Origin: an uncultured Prevotellaceae bacterium
Lineage (GTDB): Bacteria; Bacteroidota; Bacteroidia; Bacteroidales; Bacteroidaceae
NCBI GenBank assembly: GCA_902767775.1
Contig: CACXIP010000024.1
Coordinates: 1 to 64,000 of the forward strand
Direction of reading: 5' to 3'
DNA: 64,000 nucleotides
Shown: positions 28,382 through 38,485 of the stretch, piece after piece
How positions within the stretch are numbered: the stretch's first letter is position 1
How the letters are laid out: every line of letters begins with the position of its first letter
The notes under the pieces: model-generated
Database searches by the model: none
Told to the model about the DNA's origin: nothing
What the model saw: only the letters and a program-made list of their open reading frames with translations
Translations under genes and position numbers: made by a program

Positions 28382-31300
28382 ATGGCAAACAGCAAGATGA
28401 GAAGAAAACGGCATCATTCTCTTTACCAACAGTATCCATTGAACAATTGGAAAGCGTTTGGAGTGCTAATATTGTTTTTCCTCACGGGCATTATTCCGAC
28501 TTTTGCACAGGAAACAGACCAGACACCTAAAGAAAATGCCACACCTATGCGTTATCATGCCGACGGCTATGTGTACGACAATGACGGCGAACCACTTGTG
28601 GGTGTCAGCATCTACGTGAAAGACTCGGGTGAGGGAACATTGACCGACGAGAACGGACATTTTTCCATCCAAGTTCCCTCTTCCAGGTCTATGCTCAGGT
28701 TCACCTACATCGGTTACGACCCTGTGGAGATGACCTCTGGTGAAGCAAAAGTCAAAAAAGTGTTTTTACGCTCCAGTGCCACAACTTTACGGGAAGTGAC
28801 TGTGGTGAGTGACGGCTACAACACAATCGACAAGAGGCTCTCCGCCAGTTCAACCTTCACCCTGAAGCCCGAGGATTTCGAGATAAAGAACATCCCCAAC
28901 CTATCGAACATGCTACAGGGTACAGTTCCCGGCTTGTCTGTCGTCTCCCCATCAGGTTCGCCCAACTCAGTTCCCAAGATGCGCCTGCGCGGTTCATCCA
29001 CCATCCATGGTGATGCTGCACCAGTGTGGGTGATTGATGGAGTCATCTGGGAGGAGACGGTCAACGTGAGCAATGACGAAATCAACGCAGTGCTGCGTGG
29101 CAACGCCAGTCTCGACCAAGTCAACGAGAATGCCTCGCTCTCGCTCCTTGGCAATGCCATCACCGGCCTCAACCCCCACGACATAGAAAGCATCACCTTC
29201 CTCAAGGATGCCTCAGCCACCGCCATCTATGGCACACGCGCTGCCAATGGCGTCATCGTGGTGAAGACCAAAAAGGGTCGCGAGGGAAAAGCACAGGTCA
29301 ACTTCTCTTCTTCTATAGGATTCACCTCCCGGCCCACTTACGGACAATACAACATGATGAACTCGCAGGAGCGCATCCAACTGTCGAAAGACATGATGCA
29401 AAACGGTTACATCTTCGACATCCAACCCTATTCCACGGGATATGAGGGAGCACTCTTCGACCTTTACTCCAAGAAAATCAATGATGAGGAGTTTGCCGCA
29501 CGGGTAACCGAATTGGAGACCCGCAACACCAACTGGTTTAAGGAACTGTTCCAAAACGCCATCAACCAAGACTACAATGTCAACGTATCGGGCGGTATGG
29601 GACAGACACGCTACTACACCTCATTCGGCTACAGCAATGCGAAAGGCACATCGAAGGGTGACAATATGCGGCGCTACACCATGAACATGAGCCTCGACAC
29701 CCGTCTGTGGAATTTCCTGCAAGTGTCAACCAAACTGCTGTTCAGCGACCGCCACAGTGATGGTTTCTACATGACCAACCCCTTCGACTATGCCATATAC
29801 GCGGCACGGACATTGGCTCCCGATGAATTCTACACCCAGAACCAAACCCGTGTTGAAGGCTCCAACAACACCTACATGTTGAAATACAACATCTTCAACG
29901 AGTTGAACCATACATCGAACACCACCGACGTGCGCCAGACCAACGCACAGGTCAGCCTGCGTGCCAAAATCGTCAAGGGACTGTTTGCCGACGGCATGTT
30001 CAGCTACAGCATCTCCAACACCAACCAACGTCAGTGGGCCGATGAGGAGTCATACTACATCAGCGGTATCCGAGGCTATGATGTAGGAGCAGTGCTGGCA
30101 GGCAGTGCCGACGAACTGGCCTCACGGCTGGCACGCGGCGGCATCCTCCTCAATGATGACCAGAAGCAGACATCATGGACCGCCCGTGCACAACTCAACT
30201 ACAACGGCACCTTCTTCCAAGACCATACGATACAGGTGATGGCCGGATATGAGGCACGCTCCACCAAATACGATGGCCTTAAGGAACAAGAGTATGGCTA
30301 TTTCCCCAACCGAGGCAACAAGGTGAGCTATGAGTACAACAACAGTGTGTCGGGTTCCACCGACTGGCATGGTTCGCTCGACAAGCACACCACCAACATC
30401 GTGAGCACCCTCAACAACACCATCTCTGAGTATGGCACATTGGTCTACAGCTACAAAAACCGCTATACCCTCAACGCCAACATCCGACTGGATGCCTCCA
30501 ACCGCTTCGGGCAATATACCAACCACAAATTTCTGCCCGTGTGGTCGACAGCTTTCCGTTGGAGCATATCAGAAGAACCATGGATGCCACATAAGGTATT
30601 CAATGACCTGAGCATCCGAGGCTCATACGGCATGCAAGGAAACATACCCACCTCAGTAGGTCCCAACCTCGTGGTAAGATATCCGACGACGGTGGTCAAC
30701 AGATGGTCGGGTGAATATCAGCTCAACATATCAAGGCTGCCCTACCCCAACCTGAGGTGGGAGAAGACGAGAACCATCAACCTCGGACTGGAATGGAGCC
30801 TTTTGAACAGCCGCATCACCGGTGCATTCGACTATTACCACAAAAAAGGCACCGACATCCTCTTCCAACTTCCCGTGGCACTGGAATACGGACAAGAGAA
30901 CGTGTATCGCAATGGTGCCGACCTCACCAATTATGGCATCGAACTGTCGATGACATTCGTTCCATTGAGGAACAAGGATATGGAACTCAGCATTTCACCC
31001 ATTTGGTCGAAGAACTCCAACCGGGTGGCAAGTGTGACCAAACAAACTTATACCATTGACGACTATCTCTCGGGCAATGCCTATGAGGAAGGCAAGCCTG
31101 TCAATGCTATTTACTCTTGGCGGTTCACCGGCATCGACCCCGCCACAGGCTATGCCACTTTTGACCATACGGCAAAGAACCAAGACCAAGTGGAGAATAT
31201 ACTCAACATCAAAGACATTTTGGTGTATTCCGGTCAAAAAGACCCCAAATTCAATGGTGGTTTCTCACTTGCCTTCCGCTACAAGCAATGGTCACTCAAC

Positions 31301-31807
31301 ACCATGTGGGCTTATGCCATGGGCAATGTGGTGAGACTCAACTACCTCTTTGAAGGCAACAACCTCATGCCGCAGCCCTATGCCAACCTGAACAGGAACC
31401 TCATTGATGCATGGAAACAGCCAGGCGATGAACAAAGAACCAACATCCCCGGTTTCAACCGCACAGGAGAGCCCGACTATTATCTCTATTTCAAGTATTC
31501 ACAAGGCAATACCGGCATGGCCTCTGTGACATCACGATCCAGTTATTGGATGTATAACTATTCCGACATCCGCGTGGTAAAAGGCGACTATCTGCGCTGC
31601 CGCAACCTGAGTCTGAACTACAGTTTCCCCCAGAAGTTGCTCCAACGCCTGCACATCAATGCACTCTCGCTTTCGATGAACGTCACCAACCCCATAACCT
31701 TCTGCTCTTCTAAGTTTGACGGACAAGACCCTGAGATACAGGGAACCGGTACTACCGCCATGCCTATCACACAGACCTATACCTTCTCACTCAACATCAG
31801 CCTCTAA
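28382..31807 (+). CDS. SusC/RagA-type TonB-dependent transporter, import locus B
   Basis: 1141-residue outer-membrane importer. A long basic N-terminus leads into a membrane-type signal (ILFFLTGIIPTFAQ). The regulatory-like domain (GYVYDNDGEPLVGVSIYVKD) and the plug (SITFLKDASATAIYGTRAAN, the SusC signature) come next. The barrel ends with TQTYTFSLNISL. An insertion in the plug around residues 225-255 (NDEINAVLRGNASLDQVNEN) makes it longer than the locus A relative. It is followed after eight bases by its SusD partner. The downstream protease and thioredoxin genes again point to an unusual cargo. Confidence 0.94.
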   Translation: MANSKMRRKRHHSLYQQYPLNNWKAFGVLILFFLTGIIPTFAQETDQTPKENATPMRYHADGYVYDNDGEPLVGVSIYVKDSGEGTLTDENGHFSIQVPSSRSMLRFTYIGYDPVEMTSGEAKVKKVFLRSSATTLREVTVVSDGYNTIDKRLSASSTFTLKPEDFEIKNIPNLSNMLQGTVPGLSVVSPSGSPNSVPKMRLRGSSTIHGDAAPVWVIDGVIWEETVNVSNDEINAVLRGNASLDQVNENASLSLLGNAITGLNPHDIESITFLKDASATAIYGTRAANGVIVVKTKKGREGKAQVNFSSSIGFTSRPTYGQYNMMNSQERIQLSKDMMQNGYIFDIQPYSTGYEGALFDLYSKKINDEEFAARVTELETRNTNWFKELFQNAINQDYNVNVSGGMGQTRYYTSFGYSNAKGTSKGDNMRRYTMNMSLDTRLWNFLQVSTKLLFSDRHSDGFYMTNPFDYAIYAARTLAPDEFYTQNQTRVEGSNNTYMLKYNIFNELNHTSNTTDVRQTNAQVSLRAKIVKGLFADGMFSYSISNTNQRQWADEESYYISGIRGYDVGAVLAGSADELASRLARGGILLNDDQKQTSWTARAQLNYNGTFFQDHTIQVMAGYEARSTKYDGLKEQEYGYFPNRGNKVSYEYNNSVSGSTDWHGSLDKHTTNIVSTLNNTISEYGTLVYSYKNRYTLNANIRLDASNRFGQYTNHKFLPVWSTAFRWSISEEPWMPHKVFNDLSIRGSYGMQGNIPTSVGPNLVVRYPTTVVNRWSGEYQLNISRLPYPNLRWEKTRTINLGLEWSLLNSRITGAFDYYHKKGTDILFQLPVALEYGQENVYRNGADLTNYGIELSMTFVPLRNKDMELSISPIWSKNSNRVASVTKQTYTIDDYLSGNAYEEGKPVNAIYSWRFTGIDPATGYATFDHTAKNQDQVENILNIKDILVYSGQKDPKFNGGFSLAFRYKQWSLNTMWAYAMGNVVRLNYLFEGNNLMPQPYANLNRNLIDAWKQPGDEQRTNIPGFNRTGEPDYYLYFKYSQGNTGMASVTSRSSYWMYNYSDIRVVKGDYLRCRNLSLNYSFPQKLLQRLHINALSLSMNVTNPITFCSSKFDGQDPEIQGTGTTAMPITQTYTFSLNISL

Positions 31808-31815
31808 CAACCAAC

Positions 31816-33285
31816 ATGATGAAGACAAGAGTTTCACTACATAAAATCATTTATGGCTGTATGGCAGCCATGATGCTCACAGCCTGTGGTGACTTCCTCG
31901 AGGAAGTGTCGCAGGACGAATTCGAGCCCAAGACCGCCAGCTCGTTCCAGGAATTGATGAACGGAGAAGGCTACATGATGAATCCCGTTGACCCCATCAC
32001 CTATATGATGGATGATGACGTACAGGGCTGCAAAGGCTCCCTTTGGGATGATGTGCTCAGTGCCCGTCAGGCTATCTTCGAATGGCAGCCCGACTACTGG
32101 CAGGTGGAAAACGACTGCCAGTCAATTTCGATGTTCATCAAGAACAGCTATATGAATACCTACAAGACGATAGCCGCCTGCAACATCATCATCGAAAACC
32201 TACCAGGCAGCGACGGGCCACAGACCGACAAAGACATCACCATGGCAGAGGCAAAAACCATGCGCGCCTTCTATTATTGGAGATTGGTCAACACCTATGC
32301 CCTTCCCTACAATGACAAACAGACAAATCCAGAAAACAACCTTGGCGTCCCCTTGGTGACAGCATCTGAGGTGAAGGACGAGGGTGTGCCACGAGCCTCT
32401 GTAGCAGAAGTCTACGCACAAATCATCAGCGACATCGAGGACGCTTGTGCCCTCTTCGGAAACAACACATCCAGCAGAGGCATCTACCGCATCAACTACA
32501 CCTCTGCCCACTTGCTCGCATCACGTATCTATTTGTTTACCGAACAATGGGACAAGGTGATTGAACATGCGACAAAGGCCATGGCTACGGCTCCCGCCCT
32601 GGTGAACCTCAAAAGCTACAACATCGACAACACCCTCACACCCACCAATGGTGTTATCTCCAAGAAATTCGGCGAGACCATCTTCATCTGTGGCATGAAG
32701 GCCATGTCGGGAGACTACAGTCTGACGGGAACCCCCTTCGGAGTGAGCAAGGAATTGGGCAATCTCTATGAGACGATGGACCGACGCATGAACACCTACA
32801 TCATGCCCAGCGGATATGACTATTATCCCTATCGCATCCTCAAAAACTGCAATGATGAGCATGAGTACACATGGCGCACGGCAGAACTTTACTTAAACAG
32901 GGCGGAGGCCTACATGAACCTATACTTTCAAGGCAACCAAGAGGCAGGTCAGAAGGCTATCGACGACCTGAACACCCTGCGCAGCAACCGCTACCGCGTA
33001 TACACCAACATGGAGCTCACCACGCCTGAGGAACTTCAGCAACTGCTCCGTGACGAGCGCCGCCGCGAACTTTGCTTCGAAGGTTTCCGCTTCTTCGACC
33101 TGAAACGCTACGGCATGCCCCGCATCGAGCATACACTTATAGGAGAGAGCGGTGCGGCTTTCCTCTATGTATTGGAAGAGCGCGACCCCAGCTACTGTGT
33201 GCCGCTGCCCGACAACGCCCTCGAACATAATGAGAGCTTAGTGCAAAATCCCCTCGCCAACCGACGCGTAGGAGTACAACAATAA
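31816..33285 (+). CDS. SusD/RagB-type outer-membrane lipoprotein, import locus B
   Basis: Surface ligand-binding partner of the preceding SusC. The lipobox (AAMMLTAC) is followed by GDFLEEVSQDEFEPKTASSF. Typical SusD motifs include AEAKTMRAFYYWRLVNTYALPY, given here by its core EAKTMRAFYYWRLV, together with RRRELCFEGFRFFDLKRYG and the closing YCVPLPDNALEHN. Length is 489 residues. It sits eight bases after SusC and 16 bases before the metallohydrolase-like gene. Sequence similarity to the locus A SusD appears low apart from family motifs, so the two loci may take different ligands. Confidence 0.93.
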   Translation: MMKTRVSLHKIIYGCMAAMMLTACGDFLEEVSQDEFEPKTASSFQELMNGEGYMMNPVDPITYMMDDDVQGCKGSLWDDVLSARQAIFEWQPDYWQVENDCQSISMFIKNSYMNTYKTIAACNIIIENLPGSDGPQTDKDITMAEAKTMRAFYYWRLVNTYALPYNDKQTNPENNLGVPLVTASEVKDEGVPRASVAEVYAQIISDIEDACALFGNNTSSRGIYRINYTSAHLLASRIYLFTEQWDKVIEHATKAMATAPALVNLKSYNIDNTLTPTNGVISKKFGETIFICGMKAMSGDYSLTGTPFGVSKELGNLYETMDRRMNTYIMPSGYDYYPYRILKNCNDEHEYTWRTAELYLNRAEAYMNLYFQGNQEAGQKAIDDLNTLRSNRYRVYTNMELTTPEELQQLLRDERRRELCFEGFRFFDLKRYGMPRIEHTLIGESGAAFLYVLEERDPSYCVPLPDNALEHNESLVQNPLANRRVGVQQ

Positions 33286-33301
33286 ACACCATATCATCAA
33301 C

Positions 33302-34189
33302 ATGAGAGCAAAGATATTGACCTGTTTCTTCCTGGGTGCCATTCTTGGCATGGCATCCTGTTCGGACGAGGACATCACTCCCTCTGCCGACAACCGCTTG
33401 GTGGAATTTCCACAAGGCAGCAACAGCTATGACACGGAAATTCTGAACATCTATCAGAAATACGGCACGCAGATATTGTATCGTTACAACGATGCCATGT
33501 TTCGTTGGCAGATTACCGACCAACTTGGTTTTGTCAGTCGGCCTGCCGATGAGTCATATGTAGATGCTGCCGTCAGGTTTATCAAAAACAACTGTTTCCA
33601 ATTCTACCGCGAGGACTCGCTCAAGGCATACCTCCCCTATCGTATTTATCTTGCACGCGACCTGGGAAGGCTATTCCAATACTCTGGTCTTGATGCGGCA
33701 GGCAACAATGTCAGCATAAAAGACACCATCTGGCATACCGCTGCCACCAATGGCTATGCCAGCCTTTGCTTCGGACTCGCCAGCCAACGGTTGACCACTC
33801 TGAGCGACGACTCGCTGCGGTTGGCAAAAGGAGAGTTGAATGCCGCCCTGCTCGCCAACGCCATCGGACAAGGCAATATCCAGGTGCCCGCTACATTTGC
33901 AAAAGAGGAAGTCGGCAATGTCAGTTGGTACAACTATGTGGGCAGCTACAACACATACGGTCTGCTGGAATACATTGACGCCAAGACCATGAAACCCGCC
34001 CAGGACTTTGTCGTTTTCCTAAAATATCTCATTGCCTATCCCACAGATATGTTCGAAGAGAGGTACACTACCAAGGCATTCGACACCTCTGGGCGCATCG
34101 CACGCAAGGCAAAGATTGTCAAAAACTGGATGCTGTCGGAATATGGCATTGACCTGGATGCCATGGCTGAGACAGCTATAGAGAGATAA
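33302..34189 (+). CDS. Metallohydrolase-like import-associated lipoprotein lacking HExxH
   Basis: Lipoprotein (ILGMASC) of 295 residues. The layout IYQKYGTQILYRYND, a central helical region and the end KNWMLSEYGIDLD fits the substrate-import-associated zinc metallohydrolase lipoproteins (TIGR04549 type) that accompany SusC/D pairs. Members of that family carry HExxH. At the matching place, residues 177-190, this protein reads GELNAALLANAIGQ, without either histidine. It is therefore probably a catalytically dead, binding-type relative. The family call rests on length, ends and gene context and is moderate. It lies between SusD and the thioredoxin-like protein. Confidence 0.6.
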   Translation: MRAKILTCFFLGAILGMASCSDEDITPSADNRLVEFPQGSNSYDTEILNIYQKYGTQILYRYNDAMFRWQITDQLGFVSRPADESYVDAAVRFIKNNCFQFYREDSLKAYLPYRIYLARDLGRLFQYSGLDAAGNNVSIKDTIWHTAATNGYASLCFGLASQRLTTLSDDSLRLAKGELNAALLANAIGQGNIQVPATFAKEEVGNVSWYNYVGSYNTYGLLEYIDAKTMKPAQDFVVFLKYLIAYPTDMFEERYTTKAFDTSGRIARKAKIVKNWMLSEYGIDLDAMAETAIER

Positions 34190-34223
34190 CCAACACGAAA
34201 TGAATCATTAAACAAAAGAAGAT

Positions 34224-36239
34224 ATGAGAAGAACCGCATTTGCGTTGATGCTCGCCATGACAGCATGCTTCGCTACAGCCCAAGAGAATGGAGTGCCCCA
34301 AGAAACTTACCAAAGACTGACAGGCATACCCAAACCGCCTGTAGCAGGCACCACCATCAATTTTGTGTATCATCCGGAGGGGGGACCGTTGGCTGATGCC
34401 AAAGAAGTGGCAGCCCTCATCTATATGTACAACAGTTATCAATGGATTCTGGGAGATGCTTTGATGACTCGTGAAGGCGACAGCTGGAAAGGGTCGTTCG
34501 ACATCCCTGCCGATTGTGCCTTCATGGCTTTCCTTTTTCAGGACACCTGGAGCCAGTTTGTCACCGCCAAAGACAACAACGACAATCAAGGATTTCTATA
34601 TGTCGTCAGCGATGACAAAGGGCAACCCCTGCCGGGCGGCAACCTCGCCTGGGGCATCATGCGCAAGCCCAGTGCCGGACTGGGCATCAGCGGCTACTTC
34701 GATGAAGGCTATAAGGAAATCGAACAAGACGCCCTATATTTCTGGTATCAGAAAGAGTTGCAGCAGAATCAGGACAAAGCCAGCCTCTTCTTCCCCACGA
34801 TGATGAGTATCGTGGGACTTCAGACAGGAGAGCGTTTTCCTGAGGCTGCCGAAATGTTTTTCGACATATTCTCCAAGCAATCCAATCCCACAGAGGACAA
34901 TTATCTTGCCATGGAGAACATCTACCGCTTCCGTCTTAAGAACACAGCAAAAGCCGACAGTGTTCATCAACTGATTCTTTCAAAATACCCCAAAGGATGG
35001 ACAGTGCGCCGCACCGCTTTCGACCAACTGCGCCAAGAAAAGGAGAATTTCCATCAAAAGACAGTCAGTTTCTTGAAAGAATACCCACAGTCAGAGTCCT
35101 CGAAACTCGATGCCTATCAACCTTTCGTCTACTACAACGCAGCCCGAACGATAGCCACCGACTATTTCTCCGGACAATACGACAACAAAGAACTCTTCAG
35201 TTTGCTGCCCGAAATGGATTTCAAGACCTTGGCTGAAATATTCCGCACCAGCGCAGGAGCATTCCACATCAAAAAGGCTGTCAGCGACGACATCATACTC
35301 CCCATTGCCACCCCACTGATAGAGGAGATGCGTAAAAAAGTGAACGACAAGTCATACTGCGAGAAGACATACATGTCGCCCCGCCAGTCCAACCTGCTTG
35401 CCCAAAACCTGCTCGACGGACACATGGGCACTTATGCTGATATCCTGCTCTGCAAGGGACAGCCAGCTGAGGCCATCAAGTATATCGGCCTCATCTCACC
35501 TGAGCGCCGCTATTCCATTCCCGAAGTCAATGAAACACACATCAAGGCATTGCAGCAGACCGGAGAGTCGAAAAAGGTCGTTGATGTCATTCGGCAGGCC
35601 ACACTGCAAAATGCCCTCACACCCAATGCCATCAACCTTTTCAAGGACATCTACACCAAAGAGCACGGAAGTGATGAAGGCTTCGACGCATATATGGCAT
35701 CCATGAAGCCCCAAGGCAACATAGAAGAGCTAAAAGCCGAGATTGCCAAAAAACTTATCAAGGAGCCCTACAAGCCCTTCACGCTGAAAGACATGAATGG
35801 CAAAACAGTCAGTTCGGCCGACTGGAAAGGAAAGGTTGTGGTGCTCGACTTCTGGGCATCCTGGTGCTTCCCTTGCAAAAACGCATTCCCAGGCATGCAG
35901 ATGGCGGTCAATCATTTCAAGGACGACCCCAACGTACTGTTCTATTTCATCGACACGATGGAAAGAGCCGACGGTTATGAGCAAAAAGCCCGTGACTACA
36001 TGAAGGAGAACGGATATACCTTCAAGGTGCTCTTCGACGCTAAGGAAGATGCCAGCCAACCCGGCAACAACCAAGTGGTGTTCAAACAGATGAATGCCAT
36101 CAACCACTCAATGGCCATTCCTCGCAAGATGTTCATTAAAGATGGTTTTGTGCGACTCAGTGAAGAAGGTTACGGCGGCAGTCCCAGCCGTCTAGCAGAC
36201 GAGGTAATCTATGCTGTAGAAATGTTGAAAAAGGAATAG
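34224..36239 (+). CDS. Thioredoxin-like (TlpA-type) exported protein of import locus B
   Basis: Paralog of the locus A protein at 16619-18622, with the same length class (671 residues) and the same order. A short signal (residues 1-20) is followed by about 500 residues with no known domain, then a C-terminal thioredoxin fold with CFPC (FWASWCFPCKNAFPG) near residue 549. Shared wording in the N-terminal half includes GDSWKGSFDIPAD here against GKWIGKFDVPQD in locus A. The dicysteine centre supports thiol-disulfide exchange in the periplasm. It starts 34 bases after the metallohydrolase-like gene and ends four bases before the protease fusion, so it is the same transcript. Confidence 0.82.
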   Translation: MRRTAFALMLAMTACFATAQENGVPQETYQRLTGIPKPPVAGTTINFVYHPEGGPLADAKEVAALIYMYNSYQWILGDALMTREGDSWKGSFDIPADCAFMAFLFQDTWSQFVTAKDNNDNQGFLYVVSDDKGQPLPGGNLAWGIMRKPSAGLGISGYFDEGYKEIEQDALYFWYQKELQQNQDKASLFFPTMMSIVGLQTGERFPEAAEMFFDIFSKQSNPTEDNYLAMENIYRFRLKNTAKADSVHQLILSKYPKGWTVRRTAFDQLRQEKENFHQKTVSFLKEYPQSESSKLDAYQPFVYYNAARTIATDYFSGQYDNKELFSLLPEMDFKTLAEIFRTSAGAFHIKKAVSDDIILPIATPLIEEMRKKVNDKSYCEKTYMSPRQSNLLAQNLLDGHMGTYADILLCKGQPAEAIKYIGLISPERRYSIPEVNETHIKALQQTGESKKVVDVIRQATLQNALTPNAINLFKDIYTKEHGSDEGFDAYMASMKPQGNIEELKAEIAKKLIKEPYKPFTLKDMNGKTVSSADWKGKVVVLDFWASWCFPCKNAFPGMQMAVNHFKDDPNVLFYFIDTMERADGYEQKARDYMKENGYTFKVLFDAKEDASQPGNNQVVFKQMNAINHSMAIPRKMFIKDGFVRLSEEGYGGSPSRLADEVIYAVEMLKKE

Positions 36240-36243
36240 ACCG

Positions 36244-38406
36244 ATGACAAGACGCATTCTCCTCATCCTCCTCATGACAGCCATGTGCCATCATGCAGGA
36301 TTATTTGCGCAGAACAAACCAGAAGAGAAGATTTCAATGACCTTCTACGCCCTGCGCAACATGTACGTCGACAGCGTGTATGTATCACCACTGGTCGAAC
36401 AGCAGATGATGATACTCATGCAGTGTCTTGACCCCCATAGCGAATATCTCACCCCCGAGCAGGCCCGAGCCAATGAGGACATGCTCCTCGGTCCGTCGGC
36501 ACAGGGTTTCATCAGCGCTCCGACGGAAAAGTCCATCTCAGCCATTCTGCTCGACAAGGGCATCGGATATATCGACATCGACTACTTTGTGCAGTCAACT
36601 ATCGATGAATTTCACCAGGTTGTAGACAGTCTGAGAAAAAAGGGGATGAAGAGTCTCGTGCTCGACATCCGTGACAATCCTGGAGGCTTCTTCGACTCCG
36701 CCCTCGGCATGGCCGATGAATTTCTGCCAGTGGGGTCGCTTTTGGTGAAAACCGAGGGTAAGCACCAGCCTCTCAGCGAGGTGAAGGCCCAAATCAAGGG
36801 CATTTGGGAACAGGGGAAATTGGTAGTGCTCATCAATGAGCAGACCATGTCGGCGGCAGAAATTTTCGCCGGGGCCCTACAGGACTGGGACCGTGCCGTC
36901 CTTGTCGGCAGGCGCACCTTCGGCAAAGGACTGATTCAGGAAACGCTGCCATTCAGCGACGGTTCTGCCATCCGACTTTCCGTGGCACGCTATTCCACGC
37001 CCTCAGGACGAAGCATCCAAAAGCCCTACAAAGGGCGTTCCAGAGATGCCTATTTCAACGAGGTGAATCAACGCAGTGCTACGGGAGCACTTCCGGCAGA
37101 GGCCAAACAGAAAGCCTATGAGACGCTTGTCAACCACCGCACCATCTATGGCGGTGGCGGCATTGCACCCGACCTGTTTGTCGCTTCCGACGACGAGATG
37201 CTGGCCAAGGCGGTGGAAATCATCAAAGACAACCGGCGCTACAAGCAACTGCTCACCACTACGAGTACCGCCACATGGACCTCCTTCCAACAACCAAATG
37301 CCATGCTTCGGCTCAGCGGCACCATGCCCGACCATAGCTATGACGGCAGATACCTCGTCCTCGAGCACCACCATCCGGTCTATTTCGACCAAGTGACCAT
37401 CCTCGACAGTGTTCAGGTCAACGATAGGAAGTTCAAGATGAGTGTAATGATACCCGACTCACTCCACCATACCATTGGCCAGTTGCGGATGTCCAAGTCT
37501 GCACCTACCGACCTGCCCTCCACCTTTGGTGCCCAGATGATTCTGACACCTGGAGCCATCCAAGCCGACATCGACTCCACCGGCGTCACCCTCTCAGGCG
37601 AGAACCTCAACAGGCAGTTCAGCGACCAAATCCTCCAGGCGGAGCGCCAATGGCGTATCAGCCAGTTTGCCCTCAACGGGCATTACAACTCATTACAACA
37701 AGGCCGCGCGCTGACCGACGAGGAGAACAAGGAGCGGCAACAAAAGTTGGATGCCATCAACACCCAATTCATGGCGGCATATAGCGACCACCTGCGCAAG
37801 AACATCAGTGAGCCTTATGCCTCAGAACTGCTCTTCCGCTATCCTCTTGACCGATACGCTGCTTCCGACCGTGCGTTTTTGTCAGAGCACTGCAATCAGT
37901 CGCTGCTCAGCCAGATGAGGCAGAAAGAGGAAGCAAGGAAGCAGCGCGCCAACTATTTTCAACAATCGCAAAAAGCGACGGGTGTCGGCGCACATTATAG
38001 GGAAATCATCGGTGAAGCGCCAGACGGCACACCATTGAAACTTACTCAACTCATCCAACCCGGACATGTGACTTTGCTCGACTTCTGGGCATCATGGTGT
38101 GTCCCATGCCAGCAGGAGATACCATTTCTGAAGGAACTGTATGAGAAATATCACCCCAAAGGTTTCGACATCATCAGCATCTCGCTGGACAAGACCAAAG
38201 CCGCATGGCTGAAGGCACTGGAGCGGAACGACATGCCATGGACGCAAATCTCCGACCTGAAAGCCTGGGACGGACCCGTTACCCAAGACTATGGCATCCA
38301 GGCCATCCCTTATGTGCTGCTGCTCGACAAGCAGGGAAACATCGCACTCAAAAACCTCCACGACAAATTGTTGGAAACAGCCATCAAAGAGCAACTGGCG
38401 ATGTGA
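36244..38406 (+). CDS. S41 protease-thioredoxin fusion without a PDZ domain
   Basis: Exported two-enzyme protein. After the signal peptide (about residues 1-22) an S41 tail-specific protease domain follows. Key residues are LVLDIRDNPGG, the nucleophile Ser at about 203 (NEQTMSAAEIF) and the general-base Lys at about 228 (FGKGLI). The 25-residue gap between them equals that in known S41 proteases. The PDZ domain that normally lies between LDPHSEYLTPEQ and the protease core is missing: only about 25 residues separate them. A middle linker region (about 300-560) precedes a thioredoxin domain with CVPC (FWASWCVPCQQEIPF) near residue 618. It probably cuts and reduces peptide cargo in the periplasm; this is inference from the domains and the locus. 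Confidence 0.85.
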   Translation: MTRRILLILLMTAMCHHAGLFAQNKPEEKISMTFYALRNMYVDSVYVSPLVEQQMMILMQCLDPHSEYLTPEQARANEDMLLGPSAQGFISAPTEKSISAILLDKGIGYIDIDYFVQSTIDEFHQVVDSLRKKGMKSLVLDIRDNPGGFFDSALGMADEFLPVGSLLVKTEGKHQPLSEVKAQIKGIWEQGKLVVLINEQTMSAAEIFAGALQDWDRAVLVGRRTFGKGLIQETLPFSDGSAIRLSVARYSTPSGRSIQKPYKGRSRDAYFNEVNQRSATGALPAEAKQKAYETLVNHRTIYGGGGIAPDLFVASDDEMLAKAVEIIKDNRRYKQLLTTTSTATWTSFQQPNAMLRLSGTMPDHSYDGRYLVLEHHHPVYFDQVTILDSVQVNDRKFKMSVMIPDSLHHTIGQLRMSKSAPTDLPSTFGAQMILTPGAIQADIDSTGVTLSGENLNRQFSDQILQAERQWRISQFALNGHYNSLQQGRALTDEENKERQQKLDAINTQFMAAYSDHLRKNISEPYASELLFRYPLDRYAASDRAFLSEHCNQSLLSQMRQKEEARKQRANYFQQSQKATGVGAHYREIIGEAPDGTPLKLTQLIQPGHVTLLDFWASWCVPCQQEIPFLKELYEKYHPKGFDIISISLDKTKAAWLKALERNDMPWTQISDLKAWDGPVTQDYGIQAIPYVLLLDKQGNIALKNLHDKLLETAIKEQLAM

Positions 38407-38436
38407 TACGGCATCCCAGCAAAAAAACTACCTCTC

Positions 38437-38481
38437 GGAAATGCAAATTATTTGGCATTTCCCTTACTTATTCGATTTTTT
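38437..38481 (+). terminator. Hairpin at the end of import locus B
   Basis: GGAAATGC (437-444) and GCATTTCC (455-462) form a perfect 8-bp stem with a ten-base loop, followed 13 bases later by six T (476-481). It may be the locus terminator, or an operator for the next promoter, which it nearly touches. Confidence 0.45.
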
Positions 38482-38485
38482 GCAT

